A stretch of 64,000 nt of DNA from NCBI RefSeq assembly GCF_000426365.1, contig NZ_AUFF01000001.1, positions 806,001 to 870,000 of the forward strand. The letters are read 5' to 3'. How positions within the stretch are numbered: the first letter of the stretch is position 1; each line of letters begins with the position of its first letter. This document shows, in pieces, positions 16,306-24,828 of the stretch. Under the pieces are notes generated by a model. It had not been told where the DNA came from. It saw only the letters and a program-made list of their open reading frames with translations, and ran no database searches. The translations under genes and the position numbers were made by a program. Origin of the DNA: Arenimonas composti TR7-09 = DSM 18010. GTDB taxonomy: Bacteria > Pseudomonadota > Gammaproteobacteria > Xanthomonadales > Xanthomonadaceae.

Positions 16306-17631
16306 TCAGCGTTCGAAGAGGGCGATGGATTCGACGTGGGCGGTTTGCGGGAACATGTCCATCGCCCCCGCCGCGACGAGCCGGTAACCGCGCTCGCGGA
16401 CGAGGAAACCCGCATCCCGCGCCAGCGACGCCGCGTGGCAGGACACGTAGACGATGCGGTCGATGCCCTTCAGCGGCAGCTGCGCCAGCACCTCGGCGGC
16501 GCCGGCGCGCGGCGGATCGAGCAGCAGCTTGTCGAAACCGGCGCGCATCCACGGCTCGGCCGACAGGTCCTTGAACAGGTCGGCGGCGTGGAACGCGACG
16601 TTGCCGAGGCCATTGGCGGCGGCATTCGCGCGGGCGCGTGCTACCAGGCCGGCATCCCCCTCGACACCGACGACCTGGCCGGCGCGACGCGCCAGCGGCA
16701 GCGTGAAGTTGCCGAGGCCGCAGAACAGATCGAGCACGCGATCCTGCGGCTGCGGGTCGAGCAGGTCGAGCGCCGCGGCGATCATTTTCACGTTCAGGCC
16801 GGCATTGACCTGGATGAAGTCGAGCGGGCGGAACTCGAGGTCGACGTCGTGGCCCGGCAGCGCGAATGCCAGCCGCGGCGGCGTCTGCGGCCACAGCGGC
16901 GCGACGCTGTCGAGGCCGCCCGGCTGCAGGAACACCGCGAAGCCGGTCGCCTGCGCGAAGGCGACCAGCCGCTCGCGGTCGGCATCGGACAGCGGCTCGA
17001 GGTGGCGGAACACCAGGGCGACGGCGTCGTCGCCGGCGATGAACTCGATCTGCGGAATCGTGCCGCGGCCGTCGAGGCTGGCGACCACCGCCTCGATCTC
17101 CGGGATGCGGCTGCCGATCTGCGGCACCACCGTGTGGCATTCGGCGAGGTCGGCGACGAAGCGCGGATTGGTCTCGCGGAAACCCACGACGACCTTGCCC
17201 TTCTTATCGACCCAGCGCACCGAGAACCTGCCCTTGCGGCGGTAGCCCCAGGCCAGGTCGAGCAGCGGCTCGAGTTCGCGCTGCGGTTCGACGTGGCCGA
17301 TGCGGCGCAGGTTGTCCATCAGCACGCGGCGCTTGGCCTGGATCTGCACCGGCGCCGCCAGATGCTGCAGCACGCAGCCGGCGCAGGTGCCGAAATGCGG
17401 GCAACGCGGCGTGACCCGGTCCGGCGACGGCACCAGCACCTCGGTCGTGCGCGCCTCGTCGAAATGGCGGTTGCGGCCGGTCTGTTCGACGCGCACGGTC
17501 TCGCCGGTCAGCGCGCCGGTGACGAACACGGTCTTGCCGCTGTCGCGGCGGCCGACGCCGCGGCCGTCGTGGCTGAGGTCGGTGATCACGACGTCGAATA
17601 CGTCGTGCAGCTTGCTGCGGGAACGGCCCAC
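16306..17631 (-). CDS. rlmD: 23S rRNA m5U1939 methyltransferase RlmD (RumA)
   Basis: A 441-aa SAM enzyme methylating U1939 of 23S rRNA. An N-terminal TRAM RNA-binding domain covers about residues 8-65. [4Fe-4S] ligands are Cys77, Cys83, Cys86 (CPHFGTCAGC) and Cys165 (LAECHTV). The methyltransferase fold shows LDLFCGLGNFTLPLA, LLLDPPRAGAAEVL and the nucleophile in IVYVSCHAASLARD. The start is GTG at 17631, without a strong ribosome site. Convergent to the PilZ gene across the family D block. Confidence 0.95.
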   Translation of the reverse strand: MGRSRSKLHDVFDVVITDLSHDGRGVGRRDSGKTVFVTGALTGETVRVEQTGRNRHFDEARTTEVLVPSPDRVTPRCPHFGTCAGCVLQHLAAPVQIQAKRRVLMDNLRRIGHVEPQRELEPLLDLAWGYRRKGRFSVRWVDKKGKVVVGFRETNPRFVADLAECHTVVPQIGSRIPEIEAVVASLDGRGTIPQIEFIAGDDAVALVFRHLEPLSDADRERLVAFAQATGFAVFLQPGGLDSVAPLWPQTPPRLAFALPGHDVDLEFRPLDFIQVNAGLNVKMIAAALDLLDPQPQDRVLDLFCGLGNFTLPLARRAGQVVGVEGDAGLVARARANAAANGLGNVAFHAADLFKDLSAEPWMRAGFDKLLLDPPRAGAAEVLAQLPLKGIDRIVYVSCHAASLARDAGFLVRERGYRLVAAGAMDMFPQTAHVESIALFER

Positions 17632-17692
17632 GGGAACTACCGGCGGAAAGGGGCCGCGATTGTCGCAGAACAGCCGACGAGCCGCCCCTGCT

Positions 17693-17786
17693 GTAGGAGC
17701 GGCTTCAGCCGCGATGCTCTTCTTTCTCCCTCCATCCCCACCGCCCGAGCCACGCGCGGACGGATCGCGGCTGAAGCCGCTCCTAC
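17693..17786. repeat. GTAG-type REP pair (GGCTTCAGCC subtype)
   Basis: Inverted units GTAGGAGCGGCTTCAGCCGC at 17693 and its complement ending at 17786. This subtype swaps both sides of the inner stem relative to the units at 709-810. The right unit ends 17 bp past the stop codon of the downstream-reading YdbL-like gene. Confidence 0.88.
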
Positions 17787-17803
17787 AGAGGGGGTGGGGA
17801 GCG

Positions 17804-18406
17804 TTACTTCTGCTTCCAGGCGCCGTCGCTGGCCTGGTACCACCAGCCGGCCCGCGCCGAGGCGATCCACTGCCGGGCGAAGGTTTCGCGGATCTGGCCT
17901 TCCCATTCCGGGTGGCCGTTGGCGACGGCGATCTCGCGGTAGACGGCGTCGCGGTCGCGGTTGTCGTCGGCGACGGCCTGGTTGACGCCGACCCGGTCCT
18001 TCAGCGCGATCTTCGTCGCGTCGCGGACGACGATGCGGCCGTCCTTGCCGAAGCCGAGCGCGCCGCTGTCGAAATGCGCCTGCAGGCTGTCGCGGAAGCG
18101 CGCGGCCATGCGGTCCTGGATCGCCTGGATCGCCGGGGTGCGGATCGTGATGTCGGCGCTCTGCGCGGCCGCCGGGCTGATCAGCAGGTCGAGCGGGTGG
18201 AAACCGCGGCGGGCCGGAAGCACCGACGACTGCGGGTTCGAACCGGCGGCGGCCTCGTCGCCGAGCACCTTCTCGACGAATTCCTCCGCCGCCTCCTGGG
18301 CCTCGGCGGCCGGGAAATACACGTTGATCGTGACGCAGGCCGCGAGTGCGAGCAGTCCCGCGAAGAGCAGCGACGAGAAAACGAGGGGCTTCTTCCTGAT
18401 CTGCAT
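17804..18406 (-). CDS. YdbL-family (DUF1318) lipoprotein with YnbE-like N-terminus
   Basis: A 200-aa predicted outer-membrane lipoprotein. The signal peptide ends LLALAAC with lipidation Cys24. The segment after it, VTINVYFPAAEAQEAAEEFVE, resembles YnbE lipoproteins, and residues about 85-200 are the DUF1318/YdbL domain (AIQDRMAARF to the C-terminal WWYQASDG). In E. coli YdbH, YnbE and YdbL are three proteins. YnbE forms a bridge between YdbH and the outer membrane and YdbL tunes it. No separate ynbE is visible here, so this gene may fuse both roles. It lies 23 bp downstream of the YdbH-like gene. Confidence 0.8.
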   Translation of the reverse strand: MQIRKKPLVFSSLLFAGLLALAACVTINVYFPAAEAQEAAEEFVEKVLGDEAAAGSNPQSSVLPARRGFHPLDLLISPAAAQSADITIRTPAIQAIQDRMAARFRDSLQAHFDSGALGFGKDGRIVVRDATKIALKDRVGVNQAVADDNRDRDAVYREIAVANGHPEWEGQIRETFARQWIASARAGWWYQASDGAWKQK

Positions 18407-18429
18407 GGGACGTCTCGCTGTGGTGGGGG

Positions 18430-20469
18430 TCAGTCGATCACCGGCGCCTGGCCTTCGGTCGCCGCCTGCAGCCGGTCGACCAGGGTCGGCCAGTCGACGC
18501 GGCGCCGGAAGCCGACGACCTGGATCCGTGGCAGGCCGGCGCCCTGGACGATGGTATAGCCGTCGCCTGCTGAATCGACACCGGACATGTCGCAGACGTT
18601 GTCGCGCAGCCGGCAGCCGAGGCCGATGCGCCGGTAGCCGAAATCATCGAAGAACTTCAGCGCCTGCGTCTGCAGGCCGCCCATCAGGCCACCGCCGCCA
18701 CCGACGCGGGTGATGTCCTCGACCGCGCGGTAGCTGATGCGCTGGCGGCCGTTCCAGGCCGGGTCGGTCTGCAGGAATGCGTCGAAGCGCACCGGCGACC
18801 AGTCGATCATGCGCAGGCCGGCGATGCGGCCGTCGAGACGGCCGGTGATCGCACCGAAGCCGAAGGCGGCGGTCAGCGGCTCGAGGTCGATGTCGTCGAT
18901 GGCCACGTCCGCGCTCAGCGACGGCGCCGCCCCGAAGGGCCGTTCCAGCACGACACCATCGATGCCGACGCGGCCGCCGAACAGCTGCATCTGCAGGCCG
19001 CCGTCGAGGGCCAGCACGTTGTCGGCGTAGCGCGCCGCCGGGATGCGGCCGGAGATCTGGCCGGTGAAGGGTGGCCAGCCGAGGCGCTGCGACAGGCTGC
19101 CGAGATCGAGCCGGTCCAGCGCCAGTCCCAGTTCGAAGCGCGTGCCCTCGCCGCCGCCCGGGGGCGACCAGACCAGGCCGTCGATGCGGATCTCGCCGCC
19201 GAGCGCGGCGATGTGCGCCGGCGCCGCCAGGCGAAGCTGGCCGCCGGCGCCTTCGAAATCGAAGCGGGTGCCGCCGAGGCCGATGCCGAACAGCGCGCCC
19301 GCGCCCCAACGCAGGTGTCCGGCCGGGCCGCTGCCGGCGCGCTGCCAGTCGAGATCGCCGTCGACCCCGGCCAGGGTGAAGCGCTGGCGCGGGTCGATCG
19401 CGGTGACCGCGTGCGGCGAGATCGCCAGCGCCTGCAGCTGGCCCTCGGCCAGGCGCAGGCGCGCATCGACGCTGCCGCCGAGCACCAGATCGGCGAAGCC
19501 TGCCGGTGCGAGCACGCCGGACAGGTAGCGGTCGCGGACGGTCGCGAGGTCGCCGGCATGCAGTTGCAGGTCGAGCGCGGCGATCCCGCCGGCCGCATCC
19601 ACGAGGGCGCTGCCTTCGGCCTGCAGTACCTCGCCGTCGATCCAGCGCAGCCGCGGCAGCCGCCAGCTGCCGTCACCGCCGCTCTCGGCGGCGACAGCGA
19701 TGTCCACCGGTGATTCCGGCAGCGGCACGTAGAAGGTGTCGACCAGCAGTTCGCCGGCGGAGGTGCGCAGGCCGATGTCGATGCGGCGGCCGCTGCCGTC
19801 GGCGCTGCCATCGTCGCGGTAGACGACCTCGAGTCCGGCGTCGACGCCGGCGGCGGCGAGCCAGCCGTCCGGGGTTTCGATGCCGACACCGGCCAGGCGC
19901 AGGTCGGTGTCGACGCGCAGGCCCTGCGCCGGCGCATGCACGTCGATGCGGCCGGCGACGGTGCCGCTGCCCCAGTGCCCGTCCGCCCACAGGCCTTCGA
20001 GGAAGCCCTGCAGCCAGGCTACCGGCACCCCGCGCAGCTCGATCCGCGAGAGCGCCGGGGAAGCCGCCTGGTTCTCGTAGGAAATCCGCTGGCCGCCGCC
20101 GTCGAGCACCGCCCGCGTCGCCACCGGAGAAAGCTGCAGCGACAGCCGCCGTCCGTCGGCACCGGCGCCGGCCAGCGGCCCCTCGCAGACCCATTCGCCG
20201 GCGCCCGGTCGCTGCAGCGGACAGCGCCAGGCGAGGTTGGTCGCGCGAAAGGCGAGCAGCGGGAAATCCACCGCGGCGACGCGTACTTCCAGCGCGCCCT
20301 GCGGTTCGCCGTCGCGCCACTGCAGGCGCGCCTGCACGCCGTCGAGGCTGCCGACGCCGCTGCGCACATGGGCGACGTCCAGGTGCACCGTACGCGCGGG
20401 TGCCGCGCCCGCGGCGAGCAGGCACAGGCAGAACAGGAGCCGCTTGATGCCACCGGAAGGCCGCCGCAT
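18430..20469 (-). CDS. YdbH-like AsmA-superfamily inter-membrane lipid transport protein
   Basis: A 679-aa protein with a signal sequence or anchor (MRRPSGGIKRLLFCLCLLAA) followed by long repetitive beta structure, as in YdbH/AsmA-like bridge proteins thought to move phospholipid from inner to outer membrane. Late conserved pieces are GQISGRIPAARYADNVLALDGG, GAITGRLDGRIAGLRMIDWS and ALKFFDDFGYRRIGLGCRL with CDMSG. It is shorter than E. coli YdbH (about 880 aa). The start is uncertain: ATG 20469 or 20481, neither with a good ribosome site. Pairing with a YdbL-like lipoprotein supports the assignment. Confidence 0.78.
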   Translation of the reverse strand: MRRPSGGIKRLLFCLCLLAAGAAPARTVHLDVAHVRSGVGSLDGVQARLQWRDGEPQGALEVRVAAVDFPLLAFRATNLAWRCPLQRPGAGEWVCEGPLAGAGADGRRLSLQLSPVATRAVLDGGGQRISYENQAASPALSRIELRGVPVAWLQGFLEGLWADGHWGSGTVAGRIDVHAPAQGLRVDTDLRLAGVGIETPDGWLAAAGVDAGLEVVYRDDGSADGSGRRIDIGLRTSAGELLVDTFYVPLPESPVDIAVAAESGGDGSWRLPRLRWIDGEVLQAEGSALVDAAGGIAALDLQLHAGDLATVRDRYLSGVLAPAGFADLVLGGSVDARLRLAEGQLQALAISPHAVTAIDPRQRFTLAGVDGDLDWQRAGSGPAGHLRWGAGALFGIGLGGTRFDFEGAGGQLRLAAPAHIAALGGEIRIDGLVWSPPGGGEGTRFELGLALDRLDLGSLSQRLGWPPFTGQISGRIPAARYADNVLALDGGLQMQLFGGRVGIDGVVLERPFGAAPSLSADVAIDDIDLEPLTAAFGFGAITGRLDGRIAGLRMIDWSPVRFDAFLQTDPAWNGRQRISYRAVEDITRVGGGGGLMGGLQTQALKFFDDFGYRRIGLGCRLRDNVCDMSGVDSAGDGYTIVQGAGLPRIQVVGFRRRVDWPTLVDRLQAATEGQAPVID

Positions 20470-20528
20470 GCTGCCCAGCATAGTGGCAGCGCCGGTGCAC
20501 GGCGTGGCAAGTGCATGGAGATCCACGC

Positions 20529-21233
20529 ATGGAATGCGAGCCGTCCCGCGTCGTCCCCACCGCCCCGGGCGCTGCCCCGGACGCACCGCGGCGCCTGCTC
20601 CTGCTCGAGGACGACCCGACGATCGCCGCCTTCGTGATGGCCGTGCTCGCGGCACCCGCGCTGCGAATCGACCATGCCCCCGACCTGGCCTCGGCGCGGA
20701 CGCTGGCGACGCCCGCGCAGGCGCTGTGGCTGTTCGACGTACGCCTCCCGGACGGCGACGCCGCCGCCCTGCTCCACGAACTGCGCGCCCGCGGCCTGGC
20801 GACACCGGCGCTGGCACTGACCGCCGATGCCGGCAGCGACGAAGTGCGCCGCCTGCGCACTGCCGGTTTCGCCGCGGTTCTGGCCAAGCCCCTGCCGGCA
20901 TCGACGCTGCGCGCGGCGGTGTCACCCTGGCTCGGCGAGGACTGGGACGATGCGGCCGCGACGCGCGCACTCGGCGACGCCGGGGCGGTCGCGACCCTGC
21001 GCCGGCTGTTCCTCGCCGAACTTCCCGACGAATGCCGGCGCCTGCGCGCCGAGCGCCACGCCGGCGACCACGCGGCGGTGCGCGCCCGCCTGCACCGGCT
21101 GCTGGCGAGCTGCGGTTACGTCGGGGCGCCGGCGCTGCAGGCGCGGGTACGGGTGCTGGCGGCGATGCCCGACGACGACGATGCCTTCGCCGGTCTGGAA
21201 GCGGCGGCCGCGCGGCTGCTCGCGGACGCCTGA
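20529..21233 (+). CDS. Receiver-Hpt phosphorelay protein
   Basis: A 234-aa cytoplasmic protein combining a receiver and a histidine phosphotransfer domain. The receiver (residues 22-135) has LLLLEDDPT, the phosphoacceptor in LWLFDVRLPDGD, Thr in ALTADAG and Lys in VLAKPLP. The Hpt domain (residues 150-232) has the His in RLHRLLASCGYVGAPALQ. No kinase or DNA-binding domain is present, so it must pass phosphate to or from partners elsewhere, as an intermediate or sink. GGAG at 20516-20519 favours ATG 20529. It diverges from the YdbH-like gene. Confidence 0.85.
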   Translation: MECEPSRVVPTAPGAAPDAPRRLLLLEDDPTIAAFVMAVLAAPALRIDHAPDLASARTLATPAQALWLFDVRLPDGDAAALLHELRARGLATPALALTADAGSDEVRRLRTAGFAAVLAKPLPASTLRAAVSPWLGEDWDDAAATRALGDAGAVATLRRLFLAELPDECRRLRAERHAGDHAAVRARLHRLLASCGYVGAPALQARVRVLAAMPDDDDAFAGLEAAAARLLADA

Positions 21234-21237
21234 GGCC

Positions 21238-21960
21238 TCATTCGCCGCGCGGCGCCGCGAGCTCGGCGAGGTCGCCCATCAGGCTCCAGGACTTCAGTGG
21301 CGCGCCGCCGAGGTGGCTGCGCAGCACGGCCCGCAGTGCCGGCCGCAGTTCGGCCAGCTGTGCCGGCGGCGGTAGCCGGTCCGCGGCCAGCGCCAGCAGC
21401 GCTGCGCCGCTGGCGGAGCCGGCACCGTGGTGGGGATCGCGCACCGGACCGAGTTCCGGGTCGAGGCGATAACGCGCCGCCGGATCGATCGCGCGGCCGT
21501 CGGCGGACGTGTCGAGCGGCAGGCCGTAGCCGAGCAGGTCGAGCAGGTCGCGTTCGAAGCGGCGCAGGGTCCAGGCCAGCGGCGTCGTCGCGGCCAGTTC
21601 AGCGCGCAGCTCGCCGTAGCGCTCGTACAGCGTCGCCGCCGGGTCCTGGCGCGGCAGCAGCCGCAGCAGCAGTTCATTGACGTAGAAGGCCGCCAGCAGG
21701 TGGTCGCCGGTGAGCAGCGGCGCCGCATCGAGGGCTTCGGCAGCGAGCAGGCGGCCGAGTTCGCCGCGGCCCAGCCAGTCGGCACGCACGTGCTGCAGCG
21801 GCTGCAGGGCGGCACGCAGCGGGTGCCGCTTCGGCCCGGACAGGCCGCGGGCGACGACGCCGACGCGGCCATGGTCGCGGCTGAGCAGTTCGACGATCAG
21901 GCTGGTCTCGCGCCACGGCCGCGCATGCAGCACGTAGGCGGGCTGGCCCTCGATGCGCAT
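21238..21960 (-). CDS. recO: DNA repair protein RecO
   Basis: A 240-aa recombination mediator that, with RecR, loads RecA onto SSB-coated gaps. It begins with the OB-fold region (AYVLHARPWRETSLIVELLS, RVGVVARGLSGPKR). FYVNELLLRLLPRQDPAATL and the helical C-terminal part with ERDLLDLLGYGLPL follow. The Cys zinc motif of many RecO proteins is missing, as is common in gammaproteobacteria. Last gene of lepA-lepB-DUF4845-rnc-era-recO, 18 bp after era, and convergent with the REC-Hpt gene 4 bp away. Confidence 0.95.
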   Translation of the reverse strand: MRIEGQPAYVLHARPWRETSLIVELLSRDHGRVGVVARGLSGPKRHPLRAALQPLQHVRADWLGRGELGRLLAAEALDAAPLLTGDHLLAAFYVNELLLRLLPRQDPAATLYERYGELRAELAATTPLAWTLRRFERDLLDLLGYGLPLDTSADGRAIDPAARYRLDPELGPVRDPHHGAGSASGAALLALAADRLPPPAQLAELRPALRAVLRSHLGGAPLKSWSLMGDLAELAAPRGE

Positions 21961-21978
21961 GCGCGCCCCGGCGCGGAA

Positions 21979-22890
21979 TCAGTCGGAATAGCCGAAGCGG
22001 CGCAGTGCCGCCTCGTCGTCGGACCAGCCTTCGCGGACGCGGCACCAGGTCTCGAGGAAGACCTTGCGCCCGAACAGCTTCTCCATGCCGACGCGGGCGC
22101 CGGTGCTGATCGCCTTCAGGCGCTCGCCGCCCTTGCCGATCACGATCGGTTTCTGGCCGTCGCGTTCGACCCAGATCGCCGCGGCGATGCGCAGCAGTTC
22201 GCCGTCCTCCTCGAAGCGCTCGATCTCGACGGTGGTCGAATACGGCAGCTCCTCGCCGAGGCGGAGCATCAGCTGCTCGCGCACGAGTTCGCCGGCGAGG
22301 AAGCGCTCGCTGCGGTCGGTGATCTCGTCCTCGCCGTACTGCGGCGGCGATTCCGGCACCAGCCCGACCAGGGTCTTCGCCAGCGCCTCGAGGCCCTTGT
22401 TCTTCTGCGCCGACACCGGATGCACCGCGGCGAACTCGCGGCCGTCGGCGACCTGGGCGATGAACGGCAGCAGCTGACCTTTGTCGGCGACCTTGTCGAC
22501 CTTGTTGACGACCAGCACGCAGGGCACCTTCGCCTCGCGCAGTGCGCGGAAGGCCAGGTCGTCCTCGTCGGTCCAGCGCCCGGCCTCGATCACCAGCACC
22601 GCGGCGTCGACGCCGTCGACGGCGCCACGGGCGGCGCGGTTCATCATCCGGTTCATCGCCCGCTTCTGCTCGCGGTGGATGCCGGGGGTGTCGACCAGCA
22701 GCAGCTGGCCGTCGGCGAAGGTGGCGATGCCGAGCAGGCGGTGGCGGGTCGTCTGCGGGCGCGGCGAGACGATGCTGACCTTGGCGCCGACCAGGGCATT
22801 GACCAGGGTCGACTTGCCGACGTTCGGGCGGCCGAGCACGGCGACGGTGCCGGCGCGGAACGGGGTGTCTTCGTTGTCGGTATCGCTCAC
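21979..22890 (-). CDS. era: GTPase Era
   Basis: A 303-aa GTPase that binds the 3' end of 16S rRNA and helps 30S assembly. G1 [10 protein letters not shown]3 [14 protein letters not shown], and G4 NKVDKV are clear. The C-terminal KH domain has [21 protein letters not shown]. The start is GTG at 22890, preceded by GGAGGCGAA. The GTGA overlap with the rnc stop couples the two genes. An upstream ATG in the same frame would run back through rnc and is rejected. Confidence 0.97.
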   Translation of the reverse strand: MSDTDNEDTPFRAGTVAVLGRPNVGKSTLVNALVGAKVSIVSPRPQTTRHRLLGIATFADGQLLLVDTPGIHREQKRAMNRMMNRAARGAVDGVDAAVLVIEAGRWTDEDDLAFRALREAKVPCVLVVNKVDKVADKGQLLPFIAQVADGREFAAVHPVSAQKNKGLEALAKTLVGLVPESPPQYGEDEITDRSERFLAGELVREQLMLRLGEELPYSTTVEIERFEEDGELLRIAAAIWVERDGQKPIVIGKGGERLKAISTGARVGMEKLFGRKVFLETWCRVREGWSDDEAALRRFGYSD

Positions 22891-23543
22891 TTCGCCTCCA
22901 GCCGCGCGAGCACGCGCTCGGCGGCGAGCATTTCGGCGGCACGCATCGAGCCGGCTTCGGCGGTCTCCGACAGCGCCGGCTCGGCGACCTCGCAGACCAC
23001 GTGGAAGACGCGGGCATGGTCGTCGCCGACCGTGTCGAGCAGGCGGTAGCACGGCCGCGGCCGCTGCCGCGCCTGCAGCCATTCCTGCAGCCGGGTTTTC
23101 GGGTCCTTCTCGGCCTTGCCGACCGGAAGTTCGGCGATCATCGGCGCGAACCAGGGCAGCACCTGGGCCCGGCAGGCCTCGAAGCCGGCATCGAGATGGA
23201 TCGCCGCGACGACCGCCTCGAGCGCGTCGGCGAGGATCGAGTCGCGGCGGTGGCCACCGCTCTTGAGTTCGCCGGGGCCGAGTTCGATGCGCGCGCCGAG
23301 GTCGAGCCGGCGGGCGAGGTCGGCGAGCGCCGATTCACGCACCAGGGCGGAGCGTGCCCGGGTCAGCGCACCTTCGTCGGCGCGCGGCCAGGCTTCGTGC
23401 AGGGCCTCGGCGACCACGAGGTTCAGCAGCGCATCGCCGAGGAATTCGAGCCGTTCGTTGTTCGGAGTACCGGCGCTGCGATGGCGCAGCGCCTGCTGCA
23501 GCAGTTCGGGCGAGCGGAACGGGTGATCGAGACGCTCAGCCAC
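22887..23543 (-). CDS. rnc: Ribonuclease III
   Basis: A 218-aa double-strand RNA endonuclease maturing rRNA and some mRNAs. The signature [20 protein letters not shown] holds the catalytic acidic residues. The second site Asp/Glu lies in [20 protein letters not shown]-terminal dsRBD (residues 150-218) ends [15 protein letters not shown]. The start is GTG at 23543, inside the end of DUF4845. Standard operon neighbour of era and lepB. Confidence 0.96.
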   Translation of the reverse strand: MAERLDHPFRSPELLQQALRHRSAGTPNNERLEFLGDALLNLVVAEALHEAWPRADEGALTRARSALVRESALADLARRLDLGARIELGPGELKSGGHRRDSILADALEAVVAAIHLDAGFEACRAQVLPWFAPMIAELPVGKAEKDPKTRLQEWLQARQRPRPCYRLLDTVGDDHARVFHVVCEVAEPALSETAEAGSMRAAEMLAAERVLARLEAK

Positions 23544-23916
23544 CCGGGCCCGAACCGGTGAGCGTGACCGTGCGGTCGAAGACGCCGACGGCGTCGAGGT
23601 TGCCGATCATCGGGACGCGGACCTCGTAGGCGATGTTGAGCTGCGCCCGACTGCCTTCGCGGATGATCTTGATGTTCTCTTTCTTCACCGACGTGACGTA
23701 GGCGATGTTGAAGCGGCGGAACAGGTCGGTCTGGACTTCCGACGGCGACATCCGCGCCGCGTTCGGCTGGGCCGCGAACTCGTCCATCACGCCCTTGAGG
23801 TTGTGGTATTCGCTGTACATCGGGAACAGCTTCATTGCGATCATCGCGAAGAAACCGACGACGATGAGCACGATGACGAAGCTCATCAGCGTGATGCCCT
23901 GCTGCCTGCGGACCAT
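23536..23916 (-). CDS. DUF4845 membrane protein
   Basis: A 126-aa protein with a pilin-like N-terminus: a short basic stretch (MVRRQQG) and one transmembrane helix at residues 8-30 ([20 protein letters not shown]). A periplasmic domain follows with [12 protein letters not shown] and [11 protein letters not shown]. Family members sit between lepB and rnc in many beta- and gammaproteobacteria. Function unknown. A link to LepB or pseudopilins is only suggested by position and the GxTLxS-like start. It overlaps rnc by 8 bp. Confidence 0.85.
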   Translation of the reverse strand: MVRRQQGITLMSFVIVLIVVGFFAMIAMKLFPMYSEYHNLKGVMDEFAAQPNAARMSPSEVQTDLFRRFNIAYVTSVKKENIKIIREGSRAQLNIAYEVRVPMIGNLDAVGVFDRTVTLTGSGPGG

Positions 23917-23940
23917 ATCCCCTCTCCCCTGGGCGGTGAC

Positions 23941-24792
23941 TCAGCGGATGGTATCGCCAATCCGGGTGTAGTCAAACGCCTGCCGGCAGGCCGAGGTGAC
24001 GTCCTCGCAGTTCAGCCAGATCAGGAAGGCCTTGCCGACCAGGTTCTCTTCCGGGACGAAGCCCCAGGCGCGGCTGTCGTCGCTGTTGTCGCGGTTGTCG
24101 CCCATCATGAAGTAATGCCCGGCGGGCACTTCCCAGCTACCGTTGAGGATCGACTGCCGGTTCATCTCGAGGCTGTGGTGGCTGACGTCGCCGAGCTGGA
24201 CCACGAATTCGGTGGCGCCGGTCATCTGCCGGCCCTGGCCGCCGGCACCGACATAGGCGTCCGGCAGGGCTTCCTTGTGCACCGCCACCCCGTTGAGGAA
24301 CAGGGTCTGGTCGCGGAACTCGATCCGGTCGCCCGGCAGGCCCACGACCCGCTTGATGAAATCCTGCCCGGCCGCCGGGTCGTTCGGAATGCGCGGATTG
24401 CCCGGATAGCGGAACACGACGACGTCGCCGCGCTGCGGTTCGCCGACCTCGATGATCTTGGTGTTGAGCACCGGCAGGCGGATGCCGTAGGCGAACTTGT
24501 TGACCAGGATGAAGTCGCCGACCAGCAGGGTCGGCATCATCGAGATCGACGGGATCCGGAACGGTTCGGCCAGGAAGCTGCGCAGGATCAGCACCGCGAA
24601 GATGATCGGGAACAGCGAGCGCGAATAGTCGACGACGACCGGCTCGCTGACCTCCTCGCCTTCGGCCTGCATCAGCCGGCGCTTTTTCGCGAAGAACAGC
24701 GCGTCGATCGCCCAGACCAGGCCGGTGAAGGCGGCGAGCGCGACCAGCAGCGCGGCGATGTCGAAATCGAGGTTGGCGAACAGGTTGCTCAT
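23941..24792 (-). CDS. lepB: Signal peptidase I
   Basis: A 283-aa inner-membrane protease removing Sec/Tat signal peptides. Two N-terminal transmembrane segments (residues 12-35 and 58-73) precede the catalytic serine Ser84 in IPSISMMPTLLVGDF. The general base Lys147 is in FIKRVVGLPGD. Box E is GHYFMMGDNRDNSDDSRAWG. I chose ATG 24792 over a GTG three codons upstream. It follows lepA by 36 bp, the usual arrangement. Confidence 0.96.
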   Translation of the reverse strand: MSNLFANLDFDIAALLVALAAFTGLVWAIDALFFAKKRRLMQAEGEEVSEPVVVDYSRSLFPIIFAVLILRSFLAEPFRIPSISMMPTLLVGDFILVNKFAYGIRLPVLNTKIIEVGEPQRGDVVVFRYPGNPRIPNDPAAGQDFIKRVVGLPGDRIEFRDQTLFLNGVAVHKEALPDAYVGAGGQGRQMTGATEFVVQLGDVSHHSLEMNRQSILNGSWEVPAGHYFMMGDNRDNSDDSRAWGFVPEENLVGKAFLIWLNCEDVTSACRQAFDYTRIGDTIR

Positions 24793-24828
24793 GCGTTCCA
24801 CACGGGGTCTCGTTCGGGGGACGGGGAC

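Noticed and set aside
15729-16574. Open frames through the family D block
   Set aside because: The encoded text is the repeat read in frame (RPWPAQAGTLRHPASAQ-like phrases) and recurs for each copy. It is not a gene.
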